A stretch of 64,000 nt of DNA, taken from assembly GCF_010015445.1 (NCBI RefSeq), contig NC_053118.1, forward strand, positions 21,751,937 to 21,815,936, written 5' to 3'. This DNA is from Perca fluviatilis (taxonomy: Eukaryota > Chordata > Actinopteri > Perciformes > Percidae). The translations under genes were made by a program, and so were the position numbers. How positions within the stretch are numbered: position 1 is the stretch's first letter; each line of letters starts with the position of its first letter. The notes under the pieces are model-generated. The model saw only the letters and a list, made by a program, of their open reading frames with translations. It searched no databases and was not told the origin of the DNA. This document shows positions 1 to 12,532 of this stretch, piece by piece.

Positions 1-26
1 GTAAAGTAAGAGTCCATTTCATTTAC

Positions 27-1841
27 CTGAGATGTTCTTGGTGAGGTACATAGCTGACATCACACCCACGGAGAAGGCCAAATTGACTGACAGGAACTGG
101 CCTTTAGTCTCTCTGCTTGTCTTTACTTGCGCTGCAGCAGAGCAGCCAAAGAGCTTCACGGCAGATAAAAGGGGACAGAGTGAGTGGGAGAAAACCCATA
201 GAAGGCATGAAAAGTAAAGAGAAACATTTTTAACTTCTGGGGAACAAGAAAAAAATCCTTCCATGTATAGGAAAAAAATACATGTGCACATTTTGTAATC
301 TCTTATTGCTTTCTTAGGGACTCATTATTTATAGGTCAAACAAACATATCAGTTATCACGGAAAAAACGCTTGTTTAAATGTGATTTATAGCTTCTCATG
401 AACTCTGTAAATAAACTATCCACTTCTTATCTAAATTGCCACATAACAAGCATTCTGACTCTGACTACTGATCAACATTTAATTATGTATTTATTACAGG
501 TTATTCGACTTCACTTTAATGGTGTCATAATAATTCATGTAAATGCCAAGGCCATTCAAGTTTTTAGGCAACAGTAAGTAAGTGAAATGTTTTTATAAAG
601 CGCTTTTCACAGACATAAGTCACAAAGTGCTTTACAGGGGCAAACACAAGAAATACAATGCAGAGTAAGAACACGATACACAATCAGTATTACACGATAA
701 TGTTGAAAGGGCAGATCAGGTGCAGACTAGCCAACCAAACGCCTATCTAAACAGGTGTGTCTTTATCTTATTTTTAAAATAATCCACAGAAACAACAGGG
801 TGGAGGCAGAGCATTTCATAGTTCAGGACTGTAAAGATCGATCAACTCGGGTCTTAAGCTGGATGCATGGGACAATTTAACATATTAGACCCAAGTGAGC
901 AAGCTGACAAATATGGGTGAGTCGTTTGCAGGAGCCTGACTGTGCAAAAAAAATCAGTAGTTTGGTGGAAATGATGACACGTGAAAGACCTGTTGGGATA
1001 ATCATGCAAATTCAACATGAATCATGACAATTAACTGTATGAATTATGTCAATTTATGTACATCATTTTACATATATTGCTTATTAGTTCAGTAATGTTT
1101 TGAATACATTACTTTCTCTTTTAGACTAAATCAGAATAGTAAATAGTGTGTAATAATATGCTCACTACACATACTTATACCAGGAACATTGTGTAAATAT
1201 CACCTAAATATCACATTGATTCTAGGAAGAATTTAAATAATTTACATTTGCTATTTATTGAAAGCTGCCTGCACATAATAAAATAAAAATAAAACAAAAA
1301 CAAAAAAATCTTTGCATTTTGTTTGATTTATGGAAAAGAATATGCACTTCAGTTCAAGCTTTGGAGCAGATTTACAAATACAATGACAATAGGAGTTTTC
1401 ATATGATGCTAATATTGCCATTGGTCAGTAAAATTTAAGGAACATACAACCTATATTACTCACATGTCCAATGTACTCAAAACTAAGAACAAATAGCATA
1501 AAATAAATAAATAAGATCACATCGCAAATGAAATTGAAGCTATTTGATTGTGAGAGAAAATTGTATAAGGACATTGAGGAATTGTTCAAGTTTATGTATT
1601 CAACCATACATTCACCTGTCTGTCTTTTTGTGTATTAAATGTTTATTCAGGGATTTAAAAAAACTCCAAATACTCAAACAACGTGGACCTTATTGATAAA
1701 TAAAATTAGACAATTGCTTAAAAATAACAATAATCCAAAAGCCTGGGTGTCACTTACCAGCAACACAAAAGTTCCCAAGAACTCAGCCATGCACTCTCGC
1801 ACCAGGGCATTCCTCACTCTCCCGACACGTCGGTTCAACAT
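27..1841 (-). CDS. aqp10: Aquaporin-10-type aquaglyceroporin, exons 1-2 only (5' part of gene)
   Basis: Two minus-strand exons were assembled. Exon 1 is 1841-1758 (28 codons, phase 0, donor GTAAGT). Exon 2 is 153-27 (127 nt, donor GTAAAT). The conceptual N-terminus is MLNRRVGRVRNAL followed by RECMAEFLGTFVLL, the first membrane helix. Exon 2 continues LFGCSAAAQVKTSRETKG and ends in NISG, helix 2 just before the first NPA box, which would lie in exon 3 outside the window. Human AQP10 has closely matching RQCLAEFLGVFVLM and SGETKG segments. The family passes water and glycerol across the plasma membrane of epithelial cells. The 127-nt exon between phase 0 and phase 1 agrees with what I recall of aquaglyceroporin gene structure. 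Which fish aqp10 paralogue this is cannot be told from 70 residues; aqp3/aqp9-type genes are less likely alternatives. Confidence 0.85.
154..1757 (-). other. Intron 1 of aqp10
   Basis: A 1.6-kb AT-rich intron between the two readable aqp10 exons, with GT and AG ends on the minus strand. Apart from the repeat-like stretch listed separately, no further exon, RNA gene or conserved motif was seen. Short open frames here have no recognisable product. Confidence 0.75.
585..935. repeat. Interspersed repeat, probably 3' part of a teleost LINE/SINE family
   Basis: The segment begins with a phrase about a cell-size 'TTTATAAAGCGCTTTTCACA' and continues through a 'CACAAAGTGCTTTACAGG' stretch. I recognise these phrases from many dispersed copies in teleost genomes. 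Boundaries and family are uncertain because no target-site duplication was found. Confidence 0.5.
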
Positions 1842-3236
1842 TGTTCGAGTTAAATCCTTCTTCTCATCTCACACTGAGCTCTGTCTCTGTTGTCAGACAC
1901 ACCAGCTGTGCTTAAAAGGTTTTTGTCACAACTTCCACCTGAACATCTAAAGACCTGTGCACTGCATCCCTTACACTTCTCTGCCTTCTCTTTTTCCACA
2001 GCTGGTTAAACAGTATTACCCATTTATTGGGTAGTGATACCTGAGGATTGGCTGGTGCAGAGAGGGTATGTGCTTCAGCAGTTAGAGGTTATATGAATGG
2101 AGGCCATAAATAGTCAGATTATGTGTTGACAACACACTAACAGAGACCAATAAGTCACAGAATATATATACAGCAGAAACCTCTCGCAGAAACCCATCTA
2201 CAGTACTTTCCACCAGACACCAGTTACAGATGTTATCTGTGCTTATTCATCCCTATGTTTCTTCATAAAGTAACCCCTCTTCACTGAACTCTGGACTACT
2301 AATGGATTATATAACCCAAATAATTGCTGTGTAGGAGTAAAGAACCGTGTTATTGCTGATAACTTTCAGGGACATATTACTGTTGCACGAAATATGTTGA
2401 TATCAGATAAGATATGAAGACTGTTTGGCACAAGTCAGTCGCACATCCTCACTGGTGAGAATGCTTAGATTTCTGTCATTTCCACTGCTATTAACAGACT
2501 GGTACCATAGGATATCTTTTGAGTTTGAAGTGAAGTTATGACTATCTCTCCACAACATAAACCTTGACATAGTGCGTGGTGACATCTACAGCTAGTGACA
2601 CCTTATCTTATAACATCTACTTTTCAGGAATATCACTGCTAGTAATGTATAAGGACAGGTATCTTTACCCCACTTCAAAGTTTTGTCACCAAGGCTTTTT
2701 CTGCCAACTGGATACAGGATAATTTCATAACACACTATCTCCCTCTGCGGGACATAAGAATAAAAAGCATGACTTTAAGTTAGGATTTATTAAAAAGCAA
2801 TATAAATGCTAAATGTAGTTAGCTTCTATTCACAATATATTACGACGTGGTTTTATTCACAGGCGCCACATGACTAGCTTTCAGCTGACCAAAGTATCTG
2901 TTTTAAAGGTTGGTTGACTTGATAAATGTATGAGCCATCAGTGCACACTAAACATTAATATGGCCAGTACAAAAACTTCCCGGGCCTTGAGGTAGATGTA
3001 ATCCTGTAGCTAAAGTGAGAAAAATACACACTTTTAACCTTTTCTCCAAGATTATATTTCCTTTAGGGATTGTTATAATGACTACATATTGTTGAATTGT
3101 TTAATGGCATTATATGCCCAGATAGCTCACTTAATTCATGTCAAGTTCTAAGCCACTGCAGGCAATGGATGGCTTTTAGTTTGTTGTCCTTCATCAGTCA
3201 CTGAACTTTACTGTGCGCAAAGCCCCTCAACAATCG
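1842..3236. other. Intergenic region between aqp10 5' end and il16-like 3' end
   Basis: Upstream of the aqp10 start codon (CAT at 1839-1841 on the plus strand) lies about 1.4 kb that should contain the aqp10 5' UTR and promoter (minus strand, above 1841) and the 3' UTR of the il16-like gene (below 3237). A TTTATT at about 2852 (AATAAA on the minus strand) is a possible poly(A) signal. No convincing TATA box, coding exon or repeat was found. Confidence 0.5.
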
Positions 3237-6200
3237 TCATGTTTCCAGATGTTTAGGATGGCGACGAAGCACAACGTCCACAGGTCCAGAGGGCAGATTT
3301 CTGATCAGAGTCCAGGCCTCCAGGCGTCTCATCCCCACCACGCTCATACCTCCAATCTCTTCGACCTCATCACCAGGACACACCTTGTCCACAGGACCTC
3401 CTGAAAGGGAAAGGATGGATTTAGTAAACATGTCTGTACAGAAAGAGAGGTCAACTCCAAGCGGTAAATAAATGAAAAGGTAATGCAGAATGTGTATGGT
3501 ATTTGAATATAGGATATTAATTCCGATTGTGGCAACAAATATGAAGTTTAAATATGTGTGAACAAAACTGGTCTTCCTTTTTTCTGCCTACTTACAAAGA
3601 CCTGGATCACCACTGTTAAATAAATCTTCATTGAATGGACTGAACTTCTCTCTGGCTTACTCTTACTCTTACTCTGACCGATGCCCCATGATGATGGCAA
3701 TCAACCTCAAAAACTGAACCCTCCGAAACAACAACAGATAAAGTCTCTTGACTTTACAATGAATTCCTTTCCCTATTTTATTTGGCAGTAGAGTAACCTG
3801 AATAATTTAATAAATCAAACATTTAATACATTTTGCTTTGTTTGAGAAGATAGTTTAGTTTATTAGTTTATAATGTCGTGGACAGTCTCCCTTAATTAAC
3901 TGTACAGTAAAAGGAGCAGCTTTAGCCTCAACAGCTAATTTCCAATTTGTAGAGCAACATATGTCCTCATACTTTTGGTCTAAGCTTGTTCCATGATTTG
4001 GGCTCTGATTAAGAAAAACTTAATGCAGCAGCAAACAGGGATATTTTTAGACAATTGTGTGGTTTTCTATTTCAAGAGGACTGTGATCCTGTGTACAAGT
4101 GAGGTCTATAAACATGGTTTTCTGAGTTAGGAGTGGAAGATGTTGTATGGCCTGCAGGGAGCCCTGATCTTAACCCCATCCTTTGGGATGTATTGGCAAG
4201 CTGTGCAGCTGTGGCTGGATTTTTATATACCTTTGGTCATCTAATACATTGTATGTTCTACTCTTTGAGGGGAGGCAATATGATATTTAAATCTCTGCAT
4301 TTCTCTTAGGAGATCTGTGATACTGAGCTTGAGTTCTCACCCTGGAAGATCTTCTGTACAGTAAGTGGTCTGTTCCCCAGATTGGAGTCTACACCTCCCT
4401 CCAGGCTGAAACCCAGATCCCTGCTGTTCTTCTCCAGATGCACACACAGAAGCCGACCTGAGAGAGCAGCAAAAGCAGAAAAGACGCAAATAAAGTGTCT
4501 CACTTTGAACTGCTGCAGCTTTAGAACAAATGTATTTCAGAACTCTGGTAAAGTAAGACTTCTCACCTGTCTCAGTGAACTCGGTCTGCGTTGGTCCCTG
4601 ATTATTTGTCTGCGCTCCCCTCTTACAGACAATGCTATTCACTCCCCTCCTCAGGACCACCACCCCCATCTCCCGAGTCTTTGTTCTCCTCAGGACCCTC
4701 AGGGCCTCCCAGTGGGCGTAGCTGCACAGTGCCGTGCCGTTGATTGACAGGACCTGGTCCCCTTCCCTTATGGAGCCTTCCTGGGCTGCAACACCTGAGT
4801 GAAACACCTTGTGAACCTGAGAAGAACACACCGTAAGACAAATGAAGAGACTGAGGACAATGCATTTAAATATTTTTTAGGAGAAAGCAGAAAGGGATGT
4901 TTCCTCACAGTGACTGGCTTGTTCTGGTCCACGCCTCCCGCCAGACTGAAGCCCAGTCCCACTCCTATGTCCTTATGGAGAACCACCACGTGCACATCGT
5001 CATAGTCCTGCAAAAAAAGGTAGGCAGAGAGAATGAGAAAGAAGTTGGAGATGCACACTTTTTGGACTGTGTATCACTGATGTTGTGGTTTGTACGAAAA
5101 GTGACATAATTCATGGTAATGATAAGATTGTCTCAAAATCACAAAAGGTTACTGATGCAGCTGTTTGTACCTGCAGGGTGCTGTCCCCAACACTCCTGAC
5201 ATCCTCCAGCAGCCTGTCCAGCTCCTCGCTGGGCATCACTGACACACAGGACAGAGCCGACATGTCTGAGCTCAGCGAGGTTGTCCGATTGCTTGTATAT
5301 TGCCACTCATCGCTGTCATTCTCAGACTCATTCTCAACTCCAGCAAAGTTACACAGATCTGAAAGACTATAGGGAAGAAAGACAAGAACAAATCTGATAA
5401 CTTGTTGAAAGGAATACCTTCAGGAAACCAGAAATGTGATAATATATAAACAGTACCCACCTGACGCAGAAGCTCTTGTGATCAGACTGGCTCATGTTAC
5501 TAGTGATGGTCAGCGAGGACTCTCCAGAGTCGGAATCATAGTTTGAATCCTCATCCCTCTGTGTACTTTCATCATCATCCTCCTCATGATCATCTTCATC
5601 ATCATTACAGACCTTAATCTCTGTGTTCCAGCCAGCTACCCAAGCATCCAACACCTGTTTCTTCCCATGTGGATTGACTGTATTGACATCTGGAGAGATG
5701 AGGTCAGGGAGGTTGCTGTGGGACAAGGTAGCGAGGGGACGAAGGTGAGGAGGGGAATCTCGTTCGGGAGTTTTGGCTGCTTGTGTGAGGACAGAGGTAC
5801 TTTCATTTCCACTTTCTGCAAAGGGAAGGGCGTTCGCTGTGGTAGGCGAAAGAAAGGGCGAGTGGTTTGAAGAGTTTGTTGGAGTCTTGTCTTCATCACT
5901 AACAGGTGAAGTAACTCTAGGGGATGTTGATTTCTGCACACCAGCGGAAGTGTCACAGGAGTCGAACAGTAGTGAGGGTTGCGGTGTCTCGCTTGCCTCC
6001 TCAGGGCTGGAGGTTTTGTAGAAATCTGTCTCATCTATGTAAAAGTTTCTGCGTTGTCTTTGAGCTCCTCCATATAGCGGTATTTGTAGTGTACTTTTGA
6101 GTCTGGAATATTTACCAAAATCTTCAGCACAATTGTTACCGCTGTATGTTTCTTTCTCTTCATTCTCAACCAAAACATTTCCTTCTCTCTCTTTCCTCCC

Positions 6201-8036
6201 TAATCTTAGTCCAACCTCATCCACCGACAGAGACCTATCTGACACAAGCTTCTTTCTTGCTCCTGTACCCGTCTCCTCGGCTTCATCACCTGCCTCCTCT
6301 CCCTCTTTTAATCCCTCCCACTTGTATCTCAATCCACCTATCGCTTTTGCTGACCCGCTCTTTTTCACTCCATCATGAGCACAACTGAGTTGTGTTGGCA
6401 CAGAAAAAGCCCGTCTTGGCATCAGGATCTGTCCTGTAGCCAAACCCTGGACTCTCTGTGTGAGAGCCTCAAACTGGTTGATCTTATTTCTCACACTGGC
6501 TGCAGAGGCGGCTGGCAACCCCTTCTTCTCTACTGGTTTCATCGTGATTTTCTGTGGGTTTGACTCAAACACATCTTCATAATTGCTGTTATTCTTTAAT
6601 TTGTTATTTTCTTTTGCGCCATCATCTCTCTCTTCTTCAAGCCACCCAGTTCTTTTTCTCAATGTCCCCGTTATTCCATTTGTCTCGCCCTTCACCCCAC
6701 CCAGGGTGCCACTTACTCTTCTCTCTCTCAAACCAGACAAATTGTTCAAAGAAACTGATCTCTCTTCTTCTAAGAAAGTGTTTGACTGTGGAGGTGCATT
6801 AATTCCTTTTGCAGCCCTTGCAGATTGTGTCTTAGCTGCTACAGAGAACCTGCTCCTTGCTCTATCCAGAGACCTTGTGCCCATTTCCTCTGACCCTCTA
6901 CCCCAGTTGACCCCCCCTTCTTCTGAATACCTGCCCAGGATCTTTCCTTGCCACTGAACCCCTGACAATCTGTCCCTGGTCCTGCTTGTCCCTGGAGAGA
7001 GGGAAGTCTCAGAAGTGTCTTTTTGTGTCCAGGTGAAGGACTTCCTGCTTTGCACTGGAATGAGGCTACTTTTCTCCCCTGATGAGAAACGCCTGGGGAA
7101 GGTTTCCCCCGATTCCCTCTCATACGAGCTCTGCTGTGGCGAGATGAGGATGTCTGTGGTTGTTTCTCGGTAATGGGATGTCACTGGGGCAGAGAAGTCG
7201 CTAATTTTGCTGCAATCCTCCATTTTACCATAGAGTCTCTCAATCCGCTCCATTATACTCTGACCTCCTTTAGGCCCAAACAAAGTAGATGTCCCTCTGA
7301 CACCAGAGCCAGGTCCAGACAGGGACCTCAACCTAGTGGGGAGAGAATGACCCTTACTGGCCGTGTCCAAAGTCTGACTCGTGTTCTTCACTGGGCTCCT
7401 CTCTCGAACATTACTTGTGACCTCAGAGTTATATGCCTGTATTGAAGGCATCACCCTGCCCCTCGCGCCTTCAACTCCAATCCTTCTTTCATCCGAGCCT
7501 CGTTTGGTTGATAACACGAACATGTCAGAAATGTTGCCCCGATCAGGGCTTGATACCCCTGTCCTCCTATCTAAACTCTTACTTCTACTTGACAGGTTAT
7601 GTCTCCTCCAGTCTGTCCTGCCCTGGCTTTCAGATGCAGGGTTACAGTTTCTACTTCTGTCAGTGTCCAACTCTGTGATAGTTTTGTCTGCTGTGCCATT
7701 CTGGTTCAGCTTGGTAGACATTTTATGGCCTGATGATTCCTTCTCCTCACACTGACCTTTGACACTGCTGTGACACCCAGTCCTGCTGTGATAACCAGTG
7801 ACCGGGCGATCCTCCTCCTTGTTTGTACCATTTGTGCCAGTGTGTGTACCATATCTCTCTTTCTCACTGACTTCTTCAGTGCTCTCCCTCTCCTCCTCCA
7901 AAAAACATCTGGGTTTCCTAACACCTGGCCTGCGAGTGAGACTGTAAGAGGGCGAGTTTGCTGAGCGGACAGTGAAGCGTGCTCCTGTCCTCTGCTTGTT
8001 GTACTCACTCACTGGAGTAGGGAACATGGTGTCCAT
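3237..8036 (-). CDS. il16: Pro-interleukin-16-like protein with two C-terminal PDZ domains
   Basis: Six coding exons: 8036-5461, 5366-5171, 5007-4909, 4816-4567, 4457-4341 and 3400-3237 (stop). Phases match and sum to 1133 codons plus stop. Residues 1-858, in one 2.6-kb exon, are disordered, rich in Ser/Arg/Glu, with an acidic stretch near the end. A short segment near residue 512 (VRNKINQFEALTQ) resembles the IRQRISSFE segment of human IL16. PDZ A spans about residues 929-1015 (carboxylate loop GLGFSLAGG). PDZ B spans about 1045-1130 (DLGFSLEGG) and ends RRHPKHLET. Both align with the last two PDZ domains of human pro-IL16, including SEELDRLLEDVR before PDZ A. In mammals the precursor is a cytosolic/nuclear scaffold and its C-terminal PDZ is released as a CD4-binding chemoattractant. 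The splice acceptor just before the ATG implies non-coding upstream exons. An il16 paralogue or a PDZD2 relative remains possible. Confidence 0.8.
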
Positions 8037-9486
8037 TTTCTGAGAATAAACAAAGTTAATGACCTGCTGTCAAGTGCCAAATCCCAAAAAGAGAGCAGAA
8101 GAGTGAACTTGATATTTAAGCGATTCCAAGCAACTCCTTTAGACTGCAATCTGGAAGAAAGTTTGTCTGCAGCTGTGTGTGAAAAGCAGTGACACAGTGG
8201 AAACAATTACAGCCCTCTCAATAGTTTCTTGCACAGAAACAAATCCTGCATTGGAAAGTTTGATATTTCAGCGATGCTCCTGATGATTCTGTTTTGTGGT
8301 CTGGATGAGATGACTCCTCTGGGATCCTCTCCTTGATCTTTTGTCGTTCTGTCCCTTGGAGTCTTCGGTCCCCCCAGCACGACTTCAGGAAACTGAATTG
8401 CCTGCCAAGCATAAAAATGTACATATTTCCATCCTGAGAATGGATTGGGCTGGAATGTTGTGATTTGTGGATTGTGGACTCTCTGGCTCCTCGAAATGGT
8501 CAAACAGAATCATAGAGAGGTTGAGGACAGTGAACAAAACACATTACAGAGAAGTTTAAAGTGGACAGAATGGAGAAGATATGAAAATGATTAGAAGAAA
8601 ACATAGAACAAAAGAGAGAGCATGAGGGCCAGAGAACCAAAAACAGTACAGTATCCTCACTCCTGTCAGTTATGCCATTTTGCAACACGCCCCTTCCCTT
8701 CTGACATTCCCCTCACATTGACTCAATGAGCCCATTCACAGAATAGTGCACTTTCTTGTACACACATATCATAACGGCTGTTTACACAAGCAACATAGTC
8801 ATGACTACCTGTCAGCGTCAGCAAAACCTGAACCAAAAACTGGAAAAACTCACCTAACTGCAATCCACCCAGCAAAACAATGTATTAAAGTAACACAATT
8901 AGTCTCTGTGCAACGCGTATCGGTCCCATAGAGAACCAAAGGGAGACTAACTTAAACCATGTAACAGTGGATTGATCAGATAAGATGGACAAAGATCAGG
9001 AAACAATCATTTTGATTTACATAGAGCCTGTTGAGAGATAGATTGAATTACTGATGGACAATGGCTCATCAGGGATATCAGGGAGTTCACAGCCATACAC
9101 AACAGGCATTGTCAGTAAAGCCAGTGGAAGCATTTCTGATCATTAGTCAAGTCAGATTTAGGATCCAATCATCTCTATTGACACTAAACAGCCATTGATC
9201 TACTGTACAAATACAATAGGACAAAAGAATCAGATAAGCACTGCCTGACTAAATATATGAAGCTGTCTAGGTTAAAGCGGGTAACTTTGGGCGACATTCT
9301 CTGTGGTTCTTTCCAATGCAAGTGAGCCTGAGTGTCAGTTTACAGAAACACCTGTTCTGCTAGGTCACAAAGCCTCCCATCTGGGTAACCTGGGCAACAC
9401 TGCACTGTTTACTTTAAATTTGGATTGAACAGCAAGAAAGACACAAATGCACCCAGACATCAAACAAAAAACACAAATTTACTCAC

Positions 9487-9523
9487 TCACATACATACAT
9501 ACATACATACATACATACATACA
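9487..9523. repeat. (CATA)n microsatellite
   Basis: About nine uninterrupted CATA units in the upstream region of the il16-like gene. No other feature is associated. Confidence 0.95.
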
Positions 9524-9739
9524 AATTAGCTTATGAATCAAACATTCACAAACACATGTGCCTTACCTTATCTAGGAGTGAAGAACCACCGTGTTGACAC
9601 AGGTTTATAATGAAGGTAGCGCTATGTAATGACATCAGCGACTAACTCCTCTCTCTCTCTGTCTTCTCTTTCCATCAGCTTTGCATGATGGAGTGTGTAC
9701 AGTGACGCAAACCTGCAACACTGGTTTATCCTCTCTTCT

Positions 9740-9786
9740 TCCTCTCTCTCTCTCTCTCTTTCTCTGTCTGTTTCTCTCTCTCTCCT
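9740..9786. repeat. (CT)n-rich microsatellite
   Basis: Imperfect polypyrimidine CT repeat. The SLSLSL-type open frames through it are artefacts of the repeat. Confidence 0.9.
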
Positions 9787-9886
9787 CCCCCTGCCATTGT
9801 TGTTTCTCCCTCTTTTTCTCTTCTCACAGGGTAGCATTCCTGACTGCAGCTCAATGTGTCACCCACTAAATGGCTCAACAGGGAGT

Positions 9887-9888
<2 letters not shown>

Positions 9889-9960
<72 letters not shown>

Positions 9961-9975
9961 GCGTGCGCACACATG

Positions 9976-10028
<53 letters not shown>
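9889..10028. repeat. (CA)n compound microsatellite
   Basis: Two long CA blocks separated by a short GCGTGCGCACACATGCACGC linker. The linker is alternating purine-pyrimidine and could extend a Z-DNA-prone tract. Confidence 0.95.
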
Positions 10029-10034
<6 letters not shown>

Positions 10035-11285
10035 TGACACTTCAAACTCCCTCTCACATCAACATTTCATAGCTCAAGGGAGAAGAGATACAGTTCAGAT
10101 AATTGTGTGTAACGGAACAAGAATGACATTTCCCAGCACAAGCTTATAATATCACCCCACCTCAAGGCAAACAAAAGTTTAATCATCTGGACTGAGCAGG
10201 TATCAAAATACATAATAACAGAGCACCTTTAATTGGGACCAGAGACCACAAAGAGCTCATGTTGAGCCAGAAATACCAGCAGGGATTATGTAATATTGTT
10301 AAAAGTACACTCGTATGACATACTGTATGTTCAACAAAACAGAACTCAATTGCAGACACACTTGTTGAGAATCTGTGGGACTGTAATGTCTGAATGACTG
10401 AAGGAGAAACAAAACCTGATATTGCTGATAAGTTTTTTCCACACAGAAGAAGAAAAAGAAGCATTGTTGAAGCAAAAACTGGATTCTGCAGAGTGGGAAG
10501 GTGAATAAACAGGCTTTGAGTCACAGATGCATAAGGAGCAAGCAGACATAGATATGTAACATTTAAAAACTAAACACCAGTACTTACAGTTTCAGTTGTC
10601 ATTTAGAGGCTCACGTTCTTACTGCTGCTTTTTTGCATGCACCTGCTACTGCCATCCGTTGAGACAGCGGAAACTGTGGTTACTTCACCATGCTGCAGCA
10701 CTAAATAAGGGACTTCTTAACATCTCTGGGTTCCTGTCAAAAGTGAAAGCAGACTGAGTCAGACACATTGATTGTATAGGCCAAGTCTTAGGACCTTAAT
10801 GATCATACAGAAATACAGACAGAGGGCTGGTAGGTTGCATGGTCGTCTTAGGACAGAGAGTCTGTGTGTAGAGGTAAATAGCTCCAGTGCGACTCCACAG
10901 ACACCAACCCCTTGTTCCTGACAGAAGAATGGCACCCAGTGTCTCTGCAGGATTGATGCAAATCACTGTCCCGCTCACTCAGATGCACTGGTTATGTAAA
11001 TTCACTCTTTAGGGTGTATAACTCAGAAGGCCATAATCAGTAGGTCTAGTGGATATAAATAGTCTGCACGCAATTCAGTGTCAAGCAAACAAAAATAAAC
11101 AGCAAGAATGTGAAGAATTTGAGAACTAAATTATTTAATGGTCTATAACTTTGTGTTTGTGTGACTGTTGGAGCTGGAAACTACAGAATTCACTGGCCTT
11201 TATTTTCATTGGGGTGTTTTAGTTTGTTGTGAAGTCATTTTCAACAGCAGATGGCAGAAGAGACCAGAGTTAACGTCAGACATAA

Positions 11286-12525
11286 ACGTCACCCTGCCAA
11301 TGGTGTCTTGAAATTGAAATGGTTAAGATCTTTTATTAATAATAGGCAGTCCTTTTGGTTTACTGTCACCAATTTAATATTTTCATTAGCAGGTCCTTTT
11401 CTATTGGAAGTTAATCTACAAACATAATTTCACACCTCCTAATACTCCAGTTTGGAATAATAGATAGATATCGATAAGCAGAAAATCTGTGTACATGGAG
11501 GAATGGAAATCCAAGGGAATCTGGGCAATTGCTCATTTTATGGACAGTAATGGACTCGTTACAGCACGAGGAGTTTTGTGAGAAATATCAACTTCAATGC
11601 AATGTCAAGCGTTATGATAGATGGTTGAAAGCTATACCAATGTCTCTGAAATCCATGGTGAGAGAAGACATGAGGTACTCCAAAGTTTCTCCTGGTCCAA
11701 GGCAGCTCTGCATCCAAGGAATTGATTTATGTGATTATAAATGTCCCAACAAAGTTATTAGAAAGGAATATTATCCCAATCCAGTTAAAAGACAATATAT
11801 AATGAAAGAATTTGGGGATGGAGAGGTTAAGAAAATAAGGAAAAGTTATATCTCATTTTCTCTTCTCCTAAAGGTAAAAGAGGTCAACTTTAAAATTTTA
11901 AATGAAATCTACCCAACAAACGAATTTTTAAGACTGAGATTCAATTTTGATACTAATAACTGTGTTTTTTGTGAAAAAGAAATTGAGAATTTAGAACATG
12001 TATTTTTTCTATTTGAGTCGGTGCAATCCTTTTGGAGAGAGCTGCAGAGCTGGTTACATACCAGGGAAATTGAGATACCACCTCTGACAGTGAAGAATAT
12101 AAAGTTTGGTGTTTTTGTTGGAGATAAGAAGGTAGATTTTGTTCTCAACAACTTGGTGCTGCTAGGAAAACATTTTATACATAAATGTAGATACTTTAAG
12201 ACCAAACCCTTATTCATTGGAAGAATGAGCTTAATCTTTTGTGCAAGTCATTGAAACAGGTTAAAGATAAACAAGCCCTTGAATTTATTTATTTATTTGA
12301 AACTTTTAATTTAATTTGAGATAGCTCCTTCTCTTTATTTATTTTTTATTTATTTTCTTTTATATCATTCTTTGTTGTTTTGTAAGGTATAAGCTCCTAG
12401 GTTTTGTTTTATATGCTGCTCTACCCGAGATGGATTTAGATGGATTTGTGATTGTGTCTTGTTTGTTTGTATTCCTATATTGTGAATAAATGAACAATTT
12501 AAAAAAAACAACACGTCACCCTGCC
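11286..12525 (+). mobile_element. 5'-truncated L1-type LINE insertion with 13-bp target-site duplication
   Basis: The 13-mer ACGTCACCCTGCC occurs at 11286-11298 and again at 12513-12525, bracketing 11299-12512. The right edge ends in an A-rich tail (AATAAATGAACAATTTAAAAAAAA), as expected for target-primed reverse transcription of a plus-strand element. Inside, frame 11529-12254 encodes the C-terminal part of a LINE ORF2 with a CysxxCys segment (NNCVFCEKEIENLEHVFF) typical of fish L1/Tx1-group elements. Upstream codons for LKWLRSFINNRQSFWF are in a different frame, and the open frame is broken by shifts, stops and probable internal deletion. It is therefore a dead copy, not a host gene. It lies 244 bp upstream of the C1orf43 start codon. 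Confidence 0.9.
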
Positions 12526-12532
12526 TGTACCA

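Larger units (their letters stand above)
8037..11285 (-). other. Upstream region of il16-like gene; possible non-coding 5' exons
   Basis: Minus-strand TTCTCAG directly upstream of AAAATGG at 8036 looks like a 3' splice site, so transcription should start further right. Strong minus-strand donor sequences occur where GTAAGGCAC follows AAG (exon edge near 9567) and where GTAAGTACT follows AACT (exon edge at 10588). Either may end a 5' UTR exon. The first PDZ pair of long pro-IL16 was not found in this 3.2 kb. The microsatellites inside are listed separately. No other gene was seen. Confidence 0.35.

Noticed and set aside
4382..4747. Plus-strand frames opposite the il16-like exons
   Set aside because: Shadows of the real minus-strand PDZ exons.
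5367..5460. C-terminal 31 residues of the 889-codon il16-like frame
   Set aside because: Intronic readthrough: a GTGGGT donor at 5460 and the next exon at 5366 restore the conserved sequence.
8207..8503. 98-codon minus frame as an N-terminal il16 exon
   Set aside because: No PDZ signature or donor in a phase that fits the acceptor before 8036; more likely 5' UTR or intron.
9487..9523. CATA repeats as a CRISPR-like array
   Set aside because: Repeat unit is 4 bp with no spacers; vertebrate nuclear DNA.
10183..10524. Minus-strand 113-codon hydrophobic frame
   Set aside because: No homology, no splice support, and in an upstream non-coding region.
11529..12254. 241-codon frame as a possible host gene
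   Set aside because: Its sequence is the C-terminal part of a LINE ORF2, lies between 13-bp target duplications, and is part of a frame-broken element.
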